From positions 6,138,001 to 6,202,000 of the forward strand of contig JAHLMK010000001.1 in the NCBI GenBank assembly GCA_019915135.1: a stretch of DNA of 64,000 bases, read 5' to 3'. Positions 32,652 through 45,303 of this stretch are shown piece after piece (within the stretch, counting starts at the first letter, position 1; each line of letters starts with the position of its first letter). The notes below the pieces were generated by a model. The model had not been told where the DNA came from, ran no database searches, and saw only the letters and a program-made list of their open reading frames with translations. The translations under genes were made by a program, and so were the position numbers. The DNA comes from Strobilurus pachycystidiatus (Eukaryota; Basidiomycota; Agaricomycetes; Agaricales; Physalacriaceae).

Positions 32652-35600
32652 GCTGATGGTGGGCGATAACAACCTCGTTCCCGCCGGGTAGAGCCGTCGT
32701 GTGACGAGAAGTCCTGTCCATCAGGACTCGACCCAGTCAAGGTCCTCTTCCGAGTAAGATTCCTGCCAGATTGATTGCCTGAGTGGGGACAGCTTCCCAG
32801 GGATTATGACGAGGATGACTGTGACGGACGATTATGGAGTGATTGAAAGGAGAGTAGAATTTGGCGCCCCAAAGCGGCCCGCATTATATTCTGGCCAGGC
32901 CAAAGATGTGAGTAGTTTTGGGAAAGGAACAGAGGGAAGGAGCTGCGCAATTGTATCGGTCGACTAGTGTGTCCATCCATATGATGTGCTAGAGCCAAAG
33001 AAGGCCGTTGGTGGTCAAGATAAAACAACCGCGTGTCGCAATGAACCTCCAAAACAAACAAACATCAACACCGCGCCCCTCTTCTTCCGCGCCCTGGAGG
33101 CGATCTCGACGCGTCAATCCACTCTGGAACCAGACTTCGTGTACGCTGACAAGTGAATGCTCCCGTTGAGATGAACCATCAACCGCAGGCACCTCCGTCA
33201 CCGAGCGGCTGGTTACGGCTCATGTCGTCACACAGCGCTGGCGCTATCTACCGCCGTGTAGCTCTGACTTTCTAGATGCGCCAACACGTGTACATTTCAG
33301 CCAACAGTGTCATGCCTCGTGCAATTAACAACTTCGAGTAGTTGATAGCTCGGGGAGGATGCTACAACTGTATCTGTGGGATCTAAGTCCCGTAAGAGGG
33401 AATGCGAGGTGTTTGGAGAGGTGGTTTGCGCCTCTGACGACCGGCTCGCCCCCAAGGTTACAGGTATGCTATTGTGGCAATGGAGGCCCAAGCGGTACGT
33501 CAAGAATCTTCATTCATGTTCAAGCGGTTGAGAGCACAGCCATCTCATCAGGCGACGACCTAGTACATGCTAGTATGGTGCGGGACCCAATCATGCTGAT
33601 GCAGGTCTCCGTGCCAAAGTTGCGAGGCCCACAAGCGTCCTGGAGACACAGACCCCCCGTGAAAGTGTCGATACCGTTCTCGGGATGTTGACACTAGATG
33701 GGCGGGAGACGCTCCGGGGCTTTTGGAAGGTGATGTCGCTAGCCACGTTTGGTTTAGGCAAGTCAATGTGATTTGTAAGGAAGTCAGCCTGAGCGCGAAG
33801 AACGAAGCAGTTCCGGATGTACACTTATTGATCTAGTTTTTATAAAGAGAATGGACAGCATTGCAAGCGAGCCGGACATAACGAGACATGGTAAGATGTT
33901 TGCTTGACTGATAGTGGAATGTTTCGTCTCAGAATCCCGGAGAGCATTTCTTCCCCTTGGAGGATTCCCAAGGTGACTCCGGCTCAAACGCATGATGAAT
34001 AATACCCATCGGCTGTGCTCCGAGCAACGGAATAGAACAGCGCCCTCGGGAGCCGCGCATCGCAGCGGCCCAGCGGAAGAGTTAAATTTGCGATGCAGAA
34101 ATGCAAAGGTGATACTTAGAGGATGTTCGGATGGTGACCTCCGACGCTTGGCCAGTCAGGGCCGGAGGGAAACATTCGGAAAGCTTGTGGTTTTCTGTTT
34201 GCGTTGTGCGTAGAAGGAGTCGCAAGGCCGTGATACGGCTAAAGGCATTGAAAGGGACAAACAAGCAGATGTCATCGACGGACGAGATCAGCCCTAAGTC
34301 GAGAAAAGTAAGTTATCTATAACCAGAGATTGTGTCGTGATCCTTCACCAGTCGAAGCCTCGAGAGAGTACACAGTGCACACGGACAAGCCTCCCAATGA
34401 GAAGGTCAATCAGCGTTGGGTATGCGATACAATGCAAGATCTGCGCCTATCGATACCGTCATCATGCTGGTTGAGCTCAAGGTTAACTGCCAGTTATGAG
34501 GGCATGCTGAAAGCTGCACATCTAAATGATCTTAGAATGGCCAAGTTACTCTTTTTACAATCAGTAAGGCGCCCAGAATCGTGGAACTCTTCTCCTATGT
34601 AGGAGTCCTTACCAGCGAAGCGCAATCCTAGAAAGCGGGGCAGATGCAAAACATCTCCGGGAAAAGATCGACCCAAGCAGGTAGGTAGCGTCCACTGTCG
34701 TCGGTAGGGACGGATGCGCCCACAGTTAAAGAACTTCTCCGAGTTCGGACAGCACGTATTGAATGGACGGTTGCTGGCAGTGGCAAGAGCCAAGAAGAAT
34801 TAGAGGGTGATCGCCGGTGATTGATCGTAAATCAGGGTCATATTCCGTCCGCTCTACCCCGACGCATTAGGGCGCTCCAGGCTCTTTGCAGCCTCTTACA
34901 ACAACTACGAATGCTCGCGGCTTGTTAGGCTGTCCGCTAGTAACACTCTTCACCACAGCGGCGTCGAATGTCATTGACAATACGAATTTGAGATTCTTTC
35001 ACGTGATGACGGATTTGCATCAGAGCCACGTTGTCCTGTTCTTGCCTCCTGCCACGAACAATTGCAATAAATTTTGGGTGAGCTGGCGCTCTGAAGACTT
35101 CTCGTGCAGGCGAATGAGCTCATAGCCCCCTCTAGATAACTAAATCGTGCTCACAAAAGTCTTCGCCAGCCGCCGGATTTGGTACATACGTTTACATTTC
35201 GGATCGCTGGCCGATTAATCCCATGAACCCCTATGCTTCTTGGCTTGGAATGCAGATTGGTCGTGTATTCTGAGGTTCTCTGACGCCCTATTCCTACCGC
35301 AGGGTGTTCTATCGATTTCTACCCCGGAAGACATCTGTGCATCGATTCATTTATCCAGGAAAGGATGCAAGTACTGGGGGACGGCCTGGTGTGTTACACC
35401 TCAGTTTGTATCTCTCGTCTTCAATCAGACAGGCGTACACTCAATGAATTGATCAGCCCCCTGGAGCAATCCTCTAGCTTCGGTTATCGCCCGTAGTGGT
35501 GTCTCAGCTCGGTTGCTACAAATGCATTGCCGTAATCCGGGTTCAAAGGTCACCGACGATTTTTCTTACTATGAGACTGAGTGTTTGACTCGACTGCTAA

Positions 35601-36612
35601 TGGTAGTATGACCCCTCCCTCCTCAACTAACAGTCGTCAGCATGAATCATAGTTACTGTGACGTGATCCTATCTTGTCGCAGGTATTGATATCAATTGCG
35701 TAGGCTCTCTGGAGATGTGGGTGATATCTGTCTCATGCAATCAGCACCGTGGAACAGCCTTCATTTATCATCTAGTGTCATCATCTCTCGTTCCGCTGGA
35801 CTGATATGCTCCCAGGTAGAGTGCAATTCAAAATTTCGGCGATTTTCGTTGATACGTTATGCTGCATCCCGTAGGCCGTTGAGTTTCCGACTGTGCCATG
35901 TCCCACTATTACATGCAGTGCACCTACATAAAAGTCGGACTGTTCTCTCCTCCGAGCCAGAACAATGTTCTGGTGGTTGCCAAGATGATAACTCAACGCA
36001 ATGGATCTAGTCTGGAGATTCCGACACGTGGGGCGTCTTGAACTGCCCTAGGGTATCTCGTGGTGTAGTCCCGAACATCGCCGTCATTTTCCATCTGATT
36101 ATTCCAATGAGGCGTGCCGCCTCTACTCGGATACAGACGCTACGCACCATGGCGGCAAATAGACGCGTGTTCGCACGCGATGCGCGTGGACATGTATGTA
36201 AGTTAGTATACGGGACGGTCTCTACCGATCTCTCCATGGGTTTCTTGCAGCTCAATGCAAAGGCGCCCACATCAACCTGCGTATTGGGCAAGCAATCAAT
36301 GTTGAGCCGTGTACTCCATCTCACCTTGTTCCACCGCTTGATTCCGACTCATGTGGTCTTGCTGTCGAATGTAGGTTGTACGAACCTCTCCGCATTTGAA
36401 CTTTCTGATATCGCACCCGTGGAATACGGCCTGACATCCCGATGGCGCTTCTGTGCATGCTTCTTGGATGATGATGATGATTAGGTTAACCGCCTACCTA
36501 TAAGAGACCTGTAGTCCTGCTGAGGAGTAAGCGAGACGCGTCCGCAATCCGTAAGCGTAAGTTCTCTGTCCTAGCCCCCAACCATCATCCTGATGTCTTC
36601 ATAGAGAACGCT
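32652..36612. other. gene-poor 4 kb region
   Basis: No frame with recognisable motifs or a convincing intron pattern on either strand. A 148-codon plus frame at 36038-36484 ending in a run of Asp is possible but unsupported. The right end is the promoter region of the F-box gene. Confidence 0.4.
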
Positions 36613-38019
36613 ATGAGCCCGCCGTTCATGTGGCTCTCTGTCGAGCTTCAGTTGATCATCTTCCAACTGTGTGTCGACTTGACCCTTCCTCGCGGCTTTC
36701 CTGCAGGACGTCCTCCCTCCTCCAAAGTGCTTGCTCTGTACCGGAACAGTGCACCAGTACTTTTGACGCGTGTCTGCCGGTACTGGCGGAGACTGGCAGT
36801 CTCGGAAGCCTCTCTTTGGACGTTTATTTGCGTCTTTGTCGATGAGGCGAATTCACGCGTCTTCCCTCATCACAGAATGCTTTCTCTTTTCCTCAAGCGG
36901 TCGCATGACCGTGGACTTCACATCTCTTTTACTCAAGTCGGCTCTACGGGCCGCGTTTTCCGTGCTCTGCACCCAATAAATCAGCTCACACTCCACGCAC
37001 GACGCTGGGAGTCAGCGGAATTCCACCTATCCTCGCTCCCTGATTTTCACCTCCTCTTCGGTGCAAGAATTGGCGAGATGTCGTCCCTAAGACAGATATA
37101 CTGTGTTATGGAAGGCCTAGCCGAGGGAAGCAATAATCCTTTGCACTTGGCGCAACAGCCACATGCATTACTTCTGCAGCGCTCGGCTGCGAACTCATTA
37201 CCAGCTCTGCGCCGCATTGAAATCCGGGGGGCCTCCACGCCCTTTTGGTTGTATTCGGTACACTCCCGAGCACTGCGGCATCTTCGCGTCCAACCGTCGT
37301 CGAGTCTGAATGATGCCCTCGCCATCCTCTCCCACTGCTCTTGTGTCTCCAGCTTGTACATGAACGTTCATGGTGATCATGAACGTAGGACGTCCTCCCT
37401 TCCCCTGCCGTATCTCCAGAGCATATCACTGTTATCAGAAAACTATGCCACCGAAGGACTTACAGGACTTCTCAGCGTTATCGTCACGCCAAGTCTCGAG
37501 GAGATTGACCTACGAATCGACAACTCGTACTCCGGTACATCAGATGAGCGCTCGCACTCACCGACCTCTGCACTCGTTGGTTTGCTTCAGCGATCCAGAT
37601 GTCAGGACTCGGTTCGAAGCCTCACGCTTCATGGGTTCGCATACCCCTTTCATGAAGCCCAGTTCATTCATCTACTTCAGCATGTTCCCATGTTGTCCGA
37701 GCTCGCAATTTCCGTTCCTGCGCCATCGACGAGAAGGGTCGTGACAGCGACTGTCCTCCGCGCGCTGATCCTTACGCCAGTGACGCCACCTATATGTCCC
37801 CACATCTGCTCTTTTGGATTTCATGGTTGTGCTTTGACTGCTCCGGACGGCGCGTTGGGCGAAATGCTGAGGTCGCGCTATACATGCCCACACCCGTATC
37901 TTCGCACCGCCTACGTGTCGCTCTACAGCAAGCTAGGAAGGTTAGACACCATGGTCGGTACCGATATGCTAGCCCTGGGCCTTGAATTCGAGTTTCGCAC
38001 ACTTACTATACCCACATGA
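36613..38019 (+). CDS. F-box / LRR-like protein, single exon
   Basis: A 468-residue frame from ATG 36613. The N-terminus (WLSVELQLIIFQLC, later LLTRVCRYWRRLAVSEASLW) fits the degenerate F-box of basidiomycete proteins: a hydrophobic helix, then V-C-x-x-W and a late Trp. The rest shows LRR-like spacing (LPALRRIEIRG, ALRHLRVQPSSSLN, YLQSISLLSE, SLEEIDLRIDN, SVRSLTLHGFA, MLSELAISV). Such proteins act as substrate adaptors of SCF ubiquitin ligases, binding Skp1 by the F-box and a target by the repeats. The family is hugely expanded in agaricomycetes, so the target is unpredictable. No introns are needed, and the frame is clean. Confidence 0.75.
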   Translation: MSPPFMWLSVELQLIIFQLCVDLTLPRGFPAGRPPSSKVLALYRNSAPVLLTRVCRYWRRLAVSEASLWTFICVFVDEANSRVFPHHRMLSLFLKRSHDRGLHISFTQVGSTGRVFRALHPINQLTLHARRWESAEFHLSSLPDFHLLFGARIGEMSSLRQIYCVMEGLAEGSNNPLHLAQQPHALLLQRSAANSLPALRRIEIRGASTPFWLYSVHSRALRHLRVQPSSSLNDALAILSHCSCVSSLYMNVHGDHERRTSSLPLPYLQSISLLSENYATEGLTGLLSVIVTPSLEEIDLRIDNSYSGTSDERSHSPTSALVGLLQRSRCQDSVRSLTLHGFAYPFHEAQFIHLLQHVPMLSELAISVPAPSTRRVVTATVLRALILTPVTPPICPHICSFGFHGCALTAPDGALGEMLRSRYTCPHPYLRTAYVSLYSKLGRLDTMVGTDMLALGLEFEFRTLTIPT

Positions 38020-38111
38020 CAAAAGTGAATGACATGATTTCTGTCAACCCGTACAACATCAATAGGGTATCTTATATACCACCCCGTTCGCAATATAACT
38101 GTACACACCCG

Positions 38112-39498
38112 CTACACTGGCCCACGCCATGGGTCATCCCAATCGCTAGTCCGTGACCTCGACGGACAGCTGATACTCAGGCTACTTGGCTCGAGTTCTA
38201 TTGTCTCGTGTCCGCGACTCAGCGACTTGTTACTTTCACCCAGCCGGAGGACTGTAGGAGGCGTTTCGGAGGCGCGGAAATCTGCTTCGTACAACGATGT
38301 GTCATCGTACATGGATTGCTGAAGTTTCACGAGGATGATAATCGTTGTGGGATAGAGTCCCTAGAGACGAGGTCAGAGACATAAATCACGCGTACGCACG
38401 GTAACGCACTGATATCTGGTCACCCATGGTACTGACGAGCAAGTACAAATAGAAGCGAGCGTTTGTTGCTCGAGGAATATCGAAGAACTTCACAAGTTGA
38501 AGAAGCTAGCCCAAAATGAGTTCCGCCCATCGACGCGAAAGATGAAACGCACCCAGAAAAGACCGTACACAAAGCCAGATTCGACGAGTAGAAGCAGAAG
38601 TTTTTCTCCTCTTGATCGTCGAGCATTACGCCCCATGCCCTTCTTCAGGTACCGTCGGTGCTGCCTTCAGAGACCTCAAAATTATACATGTGATAGACAT
38701 CAGGTTCACGCACCAGGCTTTGACAGCAATGAACGCGGTGGATATTACGTTGGTTAGAATAGAGATGGCCCACGCAATTGGCTCCGCCCAGCGGCATGTC
38801 AGCGAGCCATCCGGGATGGCGCTCTTCACAGCGAATTTGCTTACGGCCAAGCAGTGGACGTCGATGATGGCAAACACTGGGCCCGATGAGTGGGGGGGAG
38901 ACGACGCAAACGCGAAGCGGCGTACCGAGCGAAATCACAAGGAGTACGACAGGAACAGCGAGCACCTTACGTATCTTGCTCCCGCCCCACAGAACCCAAG
39001 CGCGCCATATTACAATGGCGTCCCCGACAAGCATCTGAACGCGCGTGAGATGGAGGGAGTTGTGGGAGGCATTGGACACGCACGTTGAAAAGAAAGAGGG
39101 CCTCCATCGGTGTTCCAAATTTCGAGATTGTTTCGTTTGAAAGCCGGACGCGGGCATCGAGGGAAAGGTTCTTGTTCCAAAGCATGCGCTCTCTCTGGCG
39201 GATGTAGAAAACCGATAAGTACATCGCCCAAAGTGCTGTGGATGAGACGAAGAGCAGAACAGTGATGGTGAACATAAACACGGCGCCTCTTGTTCGAAGA
39301 CCTTTGCTCCTACGAGAAAGCGAGTCAGAAATACAGGGCATAGACTGCTGGAGATACGCACAGTTGGATATATGTTGCGACATTGAACATCGTCAAGTAC
39401 ACTGCCCACCACATGGTCTCGGACACAACGCCAACGACGTCTTCTATCGTGTACTCGCCCATGAGGGCCAGTGTTGCCTCATCCGCTCCATCGAGCAT
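38112..39498 (-). CDS. fungal seven-transmembrane integral membrane protein
   Basis: Seven exons: 39498-39362, 39309-39084, 39034-38926, 38876-38714, 38664-38553, 38505-38410 and 38360-38112; 363 residues from ATG 39498 (MLDGADEATL). Introns are 47-52 nt, all GT-AG. Seven hydrophobic segments can be picked out (VYLTMFNVATYIQL, VFMFTITVLLFVSSTALWAM, MLVGDAIVIWRAWVLW, VLAVPVVLLVISLVFAIIDV, AWAISILTNVISTAFIAV, KLLLLLVESGFVYGLFW, LYPTTIIILVKLQQS). The GDAIVIWRAWVLW and KLLLLLVESGFVY motifs mark a basidiomycete-expanded membrane family with no proven function; a receptor-like role is only a guess from topology. The C-terminal tail of about 60 residues is polar and Ser-rich. Confidence 0.85.
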
Positions 39499-41074
39499 AG
39501 CGGGGTGGTGGTCTCAACCAGGGAGCGGTAGGGAGGTGCAATGACAGTCATGGGTAAAAGCCACGAGGTGTCCCTGGCCAATTGCAATTATCTGTCGCGC
39601 CACGGTTTGATGCGCCAGGGGTGCGGGTGTTGCCGATCGCGATTAGGAGGGCTGGGTGGCGTTCGAGCTTACGTTGCTTTGTCTGTTCGCTGGCCTTTTG
39701 CCTCGAGCTTCGTACGCCTTCTCCACGCTCGTACCAGTGCCTTGAATTGCTGCACTCTGTGTGAACCGCGGCCACCACCCGGGCGGATCTCGTCCCGAAA
39801 TCAATGTGCCCTTCATTTATCAGTGACATATCAATGATCGTACCTCGAGAGATAACGCGCCACCAAAATCACCGACCATAGGCGCAGCGTCAGTTCACCA
39901 TCTGGCGACCGACCACGACCATCATCCAGACTCAAATAGACCGCAGTCCATGACATGACATGACATCAACCCTTCGTTATCAATAGCGTCCTTGACATGG
40001 CTTCCACGAAAAAGACGGTCATCCCAAACCGGACCGTACGACGCTACCGCGAATCCCGCGTCATAGGTCGCCGCGAGTTCGTTGAGGTTCACGCTTTCCG
40101 CAAAGCACATAAGACCAATAATAAAGATCCCACTTCAACTTGTGACTCCCGGAAGCCTCGGGACGTCGGCAAGTGATCTCACCCCAACCAAGGGAGTGTT
40201 CCGCCTGAAGCCGCGCCTGGGAGACCCACACGTTGTTTGGAAAGCAACACTAGGATACGAACCCAGGCAAAAGATATCGGAATGCAGACCGGACGCGCTA
40301 CCACTCGGTCATCAGCAGATTTCGCCATGGAAATCTGTCAATGACCTTCAGACCTGGCTGCTGCGTAGTCAATCAAACACACCTCATTGGGCTGCAGTAA
40401 TAACCATTTTGTCTCCCTTGTCTGACCGATCTGCCACACATATGAGTTCATGGAGCATAGAGCTACCAGGAAGCCGTATGTAGAGTGTGCACCTGGAGAT
40501 AAAGTTGAGAGCTGAGTAGCATGAGCCGACAACGGAACGGGCAGTCAAGGTTCGTCTGATAGTGAGCATGTCAGTCAAGTACGAAGCTGAAATCGCGAGT
40601 ACCCAGATCCCGGATAGTCTGAGCCTCTTTGTTTGCCAAAGATCATCGAAAGACAACGCAGTCGAAGATTGGTATGCCGGACCTTATCGCTGGCCCGTCG
40701 ATGTTGATGTGCTGACAGATGTGTACTTGAGTACCACCCCGACGGAAGAGTCTGACTGTCGAGATGCTTCCAGTGGGACCTGTGGGTTCAAATCAAAACG
40801 CGTCTGCCTGTTGACACTTGTTTATATGAGACTTTACGATTTACCTCCTACCGCCAACCATTTCTGTATTTCACCTTGGCTCCTCCAAGTCTTTACTCCC
40901 CGGTAGAAACTGTCTTCCTGCTTCTTGACTCCTCTCAAACTACGTAGCATAATACGGCCGGCCGCACTTCTGGAGAAGCATGATGGCCATCGATCCGCTT
41001 CATCTGGCACATGCACGATTGTATCTGATTCTGGCACGAGGCGAACGTCTGGCTCGTGTCTATGAGCACGCCTC
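39499..41074. other. intergenic
   Basis: 1.6 kb with no supported gene. A tRNA-like but unpaired stretch at 40244-40317 is discussed among rejected items. Confidence 0.4.
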
Positions 41075-41944
41075 ATGCCATCCTGCCTCCTGCCGTCTAC
41101 AGCTCTCATGGAATACGACCTTCTGTCCGATACTTGGAAATGCCAGCTGAGAGACCGCATCTCTGCAGCTCTCCGACCTACCGTATCAATGTCATCTGAC
41201 GGCGACGTCCTATTCTCCTTCCCAAACTGGTCTCGGGAGTTTGGTGGTGTCGGCGTGCATACCCTGAAACAATACGCCGCTGTCCTGGCCGCTGTGCATC
41301 GGTTGCAGAAGTTCACAGAGGCTATGGAAATCGAAAGAACTCTACAAAGCGGTCTTGAAATGGGGCAGGCACAGAGACGGGACATACATGGCAATGAACA
41401 CGATGAAGATTCGGAGGAGGACGCTTGCAGGAACTTGGAAGAGGAAATGGCGCAATGGCGAGACGCGGCAGAAAAGTGGGAAACGGAAGCGCTGAAGTGG
41501 GAAATGGACGCCAAGGCTCACGTAGAGAGCCTGAAGACGCGGGAGGAGGTGTTGAATGCCAGAGAGGCTGATCTCGAACGACGGGAAAGGACCATGCCTG
41601 CGACTCCGACATGGATCCGACCAGCCGCCCGACGCAATCTTACCCATCCACTCGTGTCAGCGTCAGCCCAAGGGCGCCTCACGGATGTCCGCGACAAGGA
41701 TCTTACACGCGCTCGCGACTACCCCCGAGTACTGTGCGCTCGCGATAGATCCTTGCACGCTGTGTTGCCATTGTCTACAGCAACTTCAGCGTCTCTACTG
41801 CCTCCCGGTCCACCATCCGTTCCCGATCGCGGCTTGGACGCCGCTCCTAAAGGGCATCTCAGGCGCCAGAGGCATATTCCCACTGCTTCGACGGCAGAGC
41901 TTCGTGGTGTGCTACTGCGTAGTGCTCCCTCTCACGATCCATAG
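41075..41944 (+). CDS. hypothetical coiled-coil protein
   Basis: A 289-codon frame from ATG 41075. Residues about 85-175 form a clear charged helix or coiled coil (LEEEMAQWRDAAEKWE, KTREEVLNAREADLERRE). The N-terminal part (DVLFSFPNWSREFGGVGVHTLKQYAAVLAA) looks globular. The last ~100 residues are low in order, and the competing frame there looks equally protein-like, so a late intron or frameshift near 41650 is possible. Not recognised. An antisense frame over the first half is a shadow of the Glu-rich helix. Confidence 0.5.
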   Translation: MPSCLLPSTALMEYDLLSDTWKCQLRDRISAALRPTVSMSSDGDVLFSFPNWSREFGGVGVHTLKQYAAVLAAVHRLQKFTEAMEIERTLQSGLEMGQAQRRDIHGNEHDEDSEEDACRNLEEEMAQWRDAAEKWETEALKWEMDAKAHVESLKTREEVLNAREADLERRERTMPATPTWIRPAARRNLTHPLVSASAQGRLTDVRDKDLTRARDYPRVLCARDRSLHAVLPLSTATSASLLPPGPPSVPDRGLDAAPKGHLRRQRHIPTASTAELRGVLLRSAPSHDP

Positions 41945-42427
41945 GTACCGGTGCGTCGTTTCTCTGTATTCTTGGGTTTTTAATGACGATCAATCGTAGG
42001 TAATGTTTCAAAGACCGTGACATCTAGTAGTATATTGCCAACAGCATGGAGTATGATATGTGCAACAGTGTTTCGGTGACCGTCGGGAGATCCCTTCCGC
42101 GTATGCATTCCCCCTGGGCCCCTAGCGATCTCTTGCTCCAGCCTCAACGAATGGTTCCCGGCTCGAATGACAACATCATGCGCCTTTTGCTTCCCTGAGA
42201 TTATCCTGTGGTGCGCCGCTACGAAAAGAGACGATTGAGAACAATATGTTCTTGAATTTCCTTCACAACAACATGGACAAGGACATCGGTGTACTCAGTG
42301 CCGATGATCCCGCTAGGTGTTGATCGCGCTATTGTCCAAGGCAACAACAAGATACTTTCGAGGGCAGTGCTCTTATTGTTCGAAACTTTCTTATAGTTCC
42401 AACTGCAGCCTCATTTCGTTAGCAATC
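41945..42427. other. intergenic
   Basis: No gene recognised; promoter side of the gene at 42428. Confidence 0.4.
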
Positions 42428-43315
42428 ATGTCACCCATTCCACCACCAGAGTACTGTCTGACACCCTTATCCCCAACCTCGCCATCTCTTCCGAGTTACT
42501 CAGCTTGCCTACGTCAGGAGCAGCGACCCCGCAAAGCAGATTTTTCAGAGCGGAAGCATCCTGACTGCCCTCCATCATATTCGCCCTTCCACATATCCTC
42601 CTACGCAAGCGAAATTGCCGTCATGGCTTTGATTCACGACTGTGTTCTCACTTATGCGCACAACCCATACAAGGTCTCTCGATATCATTGCATATCACTC
42701 GCAGTGACGCCGGAGTCTTATCCCAACGACACAGCTATCACTGCCCTTGTTCACATCCGGAACGACTACCTTGCGTTAGGCTTGATGGAAGCGTCTATTC
42801 TAGATCTCGTTCGCTCCTGCTTGGACAACCTCTCAGGTCTCCCCCCAGATTTTGATCTCTACACGTGGATATTTTTCAATGACCCACGATCCATTCCGCC
42901 CGAATGCACAATTTGGTATCTAAACCAGATACGGTCGCACTTATCGCTATCGCCAATGATATCGACTCGGCTGATACCCAGACTTGATCACCGACCTTAT
43001 GCCTCGGAGGCTACATATCTCGCGGACATGTCGCTTGTCTTGATTGACTGCCTCGATGGATTGCAAGCCCTTCGAGACTCAAGCGATAGTGGATACGTCG
43101 GCGATTCGTTCAGATGCCACATGGTCTCCCTCGAAGTGCGCGAGACAGTCCACATGGGTCCCATTATGACTTGTCGCGACATCATATGCAGCGTGATTGA
43201 CGGAATACGCGGGATCACAATTGCTGGCGCTGTTAGAATGCTGCAAGTTGCGTTGGAACAACTGAGAGACCAGTATGGTCCCGACTCGAAATTCGATCTC
43301 TGTCTGTCCTCATAG
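42428..43315 (+). CDS. hypothetical protein, single exon
   Basis: A 295-residue frame from ATG 42428 (MSPIPPPEYCLTP); the frame is open further upstream but earlier residues look non-coding. A Pro/Ser-rich head of about 60 residues is followed by a helical region (ASEIAVMALIHDCVLTY, IRNDYLALGLMEASILDLV) and a C-terminal part with RETVHMGPIMTCRDIICSVIDGI. No signal peptide, membrane helix or catalytic motif that I can name. The head-plus-helical layout loosely resembles the 24-32 kb tandem family, but I cannot align them. Confidence 0.55.
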   Translation: MSPIPPPEYCLTPLSPTSPSLPSYSACLRQEQRPRKADFSERKHPDCPPSYSPFHISSYASEIAVMALIHDCVLTYAHNPYKVSRYHCISLAVTPESYPNDTAITALVHIRNDYLALGLMEASILDLVRSCLDNLSGLPPDFDLYTWIFFNDPRSIPPECTIWYLNQIRSHLSLSPMISTRLIPRLDHRPYASEATYLADMSLVLIDCLDGLQALRDSSDSGYVGDSFRCHMVSLEVRETVHMGPIMTCRDIICSVIDGIRGITIAGAVRMLQVALEQLRDQYGPDSKFDLCLSS

Positions 43316-43722
43316 CCTTTACATTGCGACTTGTACTGACTGTAGATATGACAGATCTCCAGCCCGAGTTTGCGACGACTGGATTTGATCCATCTTACCT
43401 TCGTAGCAGGATGCATGCCCTCATTGACTGGGCAGACGAGTTTATCTCCTAATTCCATATGATAATCCCACCTACATGTAGCGCATTCGCATGTATATGT
43501 GTATACGTCCTTTCCTCCGGCCGTCCTTGTGTTAGGGGATAAAGCATTCTCGAGCACTTCCCTTTTTTCTACCCTTGCTTGAAGAGCTAAACAAGCCGGT
43601 GCAGGTAAGTGTGTCTTGAGACGATGGCAATCTGTGTTTCCAATCGTTGGTCTCAGTATATTGGTCAACATCATGTCATTCATACCTCGCTGACAGCTAG
43701 CATACAAATTCCTAGACCGTAT
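43316..43722. other. intergenic (convergent)
   Basis: 3' regions of the genes on both sides; nothing else recognised. Confidence 0.4.
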
Positions 43723-44564
43723 TCAGGAACGTAAGAGCGGCCCAGGAGTACTAAGGGCTCGACTGTGACGGATATACGTTACTATCAGCCTTGACTGTAG
43801 AATGCATAGACTGACTGCTCTGTCTGATGGATCAAAACACTTTGTTTCACGTTCGAGGTGAAAACGCTTAGATTCTCCCGCCAGAGCTCCGCACAGCGGA
43901 TGATGTCGACTAAGCTCCTCCAGCTCACGAGTGTACGGGTACAATTGGTTCAGAAGCTCAAGTGGAGTTGAGGGCGTCAGTTGCAGGTACAGGTTTCTGA
44001 TACACGGCCGGGTGCTATTCGAGGCAGACAGCGGAGTCTCCGATCCGGAGGTCCGAAGCGTTTTGACATCCTCGAGACGTAAATATTGTAAATTCATCCA
44101 TCGCGCAAGGTCCTGAAGTTGGCGCGCAAACCACGAACGGAGACGTGCGTGAGGGTGCCACATGTGGCAATGGACATCATGGTAGCTATTAGGGAGATGT
44201 TGGTGCAGTCTCCCGAAGAGGGATATCGCGTCTCCAGGCGAAGAGCGGTAAGCTTGGGAAGGGAGGAAAATACGGCGAGCAGCGGGGAAGATGTGCTTTC
44301 TTCCGTCAACCATGGCGATGTACGCGAACCAAAGAGCTCCCATGCGTCAACGACGATGAGGGATGTTATCAGTGAAAGCGTGTTGGGGGATTTGTCGAGG
44401 ATGCGCTTTAGTGACGCGGAGTGGTTCAAGGCGACCGTCTTCCAGAGGTAGCGATTTGCAATCTGGGAGAAGACGCGATCGACCAACGCGCACGACGCGA
44501 GTGATCCGGTTTCGAGGATGTGGCTGATAATGCAGACGAGGAGCTCTGGGGGAAGACGGTCCAT
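43723..44564 (-). pseudogene. F-box gene with frameshift
   Basis: ATG 44562-44564 starts a clear F-box (MDRLPPELLVCIISHIL, then ALVDRVFSQIANRYLWKTV), followed by LRR-like strands (TALRLETRYPSS, LTHVSVRGLRANF). The frame stops at a TGA about 155 codons in, near 44094. The next frame carries straight on with LQYLRLEDVKTL and further repeat-like strands to 43723. A 32 nt GT-AG intron would rejoin the frames but is shorter than other introns here, so a one- or two-base indel is more likely. Intact, it would be an SCF substrate adaptor. A sequencing error is possible. Confidence 0.6.
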
Positions 44565-45303
44565 GATGGTGGTACAGGTGTCTGTAGCCGTTTGGAAATC
44601 TATTCAATGAGAACGCGGAAGTTACGCACCCCCGGTGGTATTGAGCCTCGTGAAACATTCTCTGAGGCGGTGATGAAGAATCGACGCTCATCTCTAGTAG
44701 AGTCTATATGCTCCGTGAGGGGGCCTCGCCGGTGTGCCCGGTCTCACCGAAGTAAGACACAAAGGCTATAGAGAATGACTTGAGTCCTGATTCTTCGGAT
44801 GTTAAGTCATCGCCTCCAGATGCAGGACCTTGAATTTGTTTGCCCACACTGGCAGGCCCGAGACAATATCAATGCTATTTACAGACCAGATGTTCCGTTA
44901 CAGTGCATGTAGCAGCCAAGAGAGATGAGCGTCGTCTCAAGTGAATTGAACGTCTGATACCTGGTCTCTGTGGCCTCTGTGAGAGAAAGCAGACGTGTTG
45001 GTTGATATTGCAGCACAAGAATAGCCGGCAGAACCCGAAGGCACGTCATGTTTGTCCTTGTGTGGCTCCATCGTTAGCGGATTTCACACACTCGCCTGTC
45101 CTCTGACCAGCCTCTGACCAAGAGCTTCCATCTCGCCTTCGAACGCAGCATCACAATTGAGCCGATAGTCTTTCTTGAAACTCAGTATTTCAGAATTTGC
45201 GCCTCCGCCACGCCACCCCACGCCTCCCAGCCTCGCCCCCACACGAACCAACATCCTTGCGTCAATTTGACTGTCTTCTATTCCAGCAAGGATACGCGCC
45301 AAC
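44565..45303. other. divergent intergenic region
   Basis: Separates the minus-strand F-box relic from the MYND gene. No other gene seen. Confidence 0.45.

Noticed and set aside
40244..40317. tRNA-like stretch on the minus strand with GACCGAGTGGTAGCGCG and a B-box-like GGTTCGTATCC
   Set aside because: T arm pairs, but the acceptor and anticodon stems do not, and no sensible anticodon loop forms. At most a tRNA relic or chance match.
40834..41514. 226-codon minus-strand ORF, Ser/Cys-rich
   Set aside because: Antisense shadow of the Glu/Arg-rich coiled-coil gene on the plus strand.
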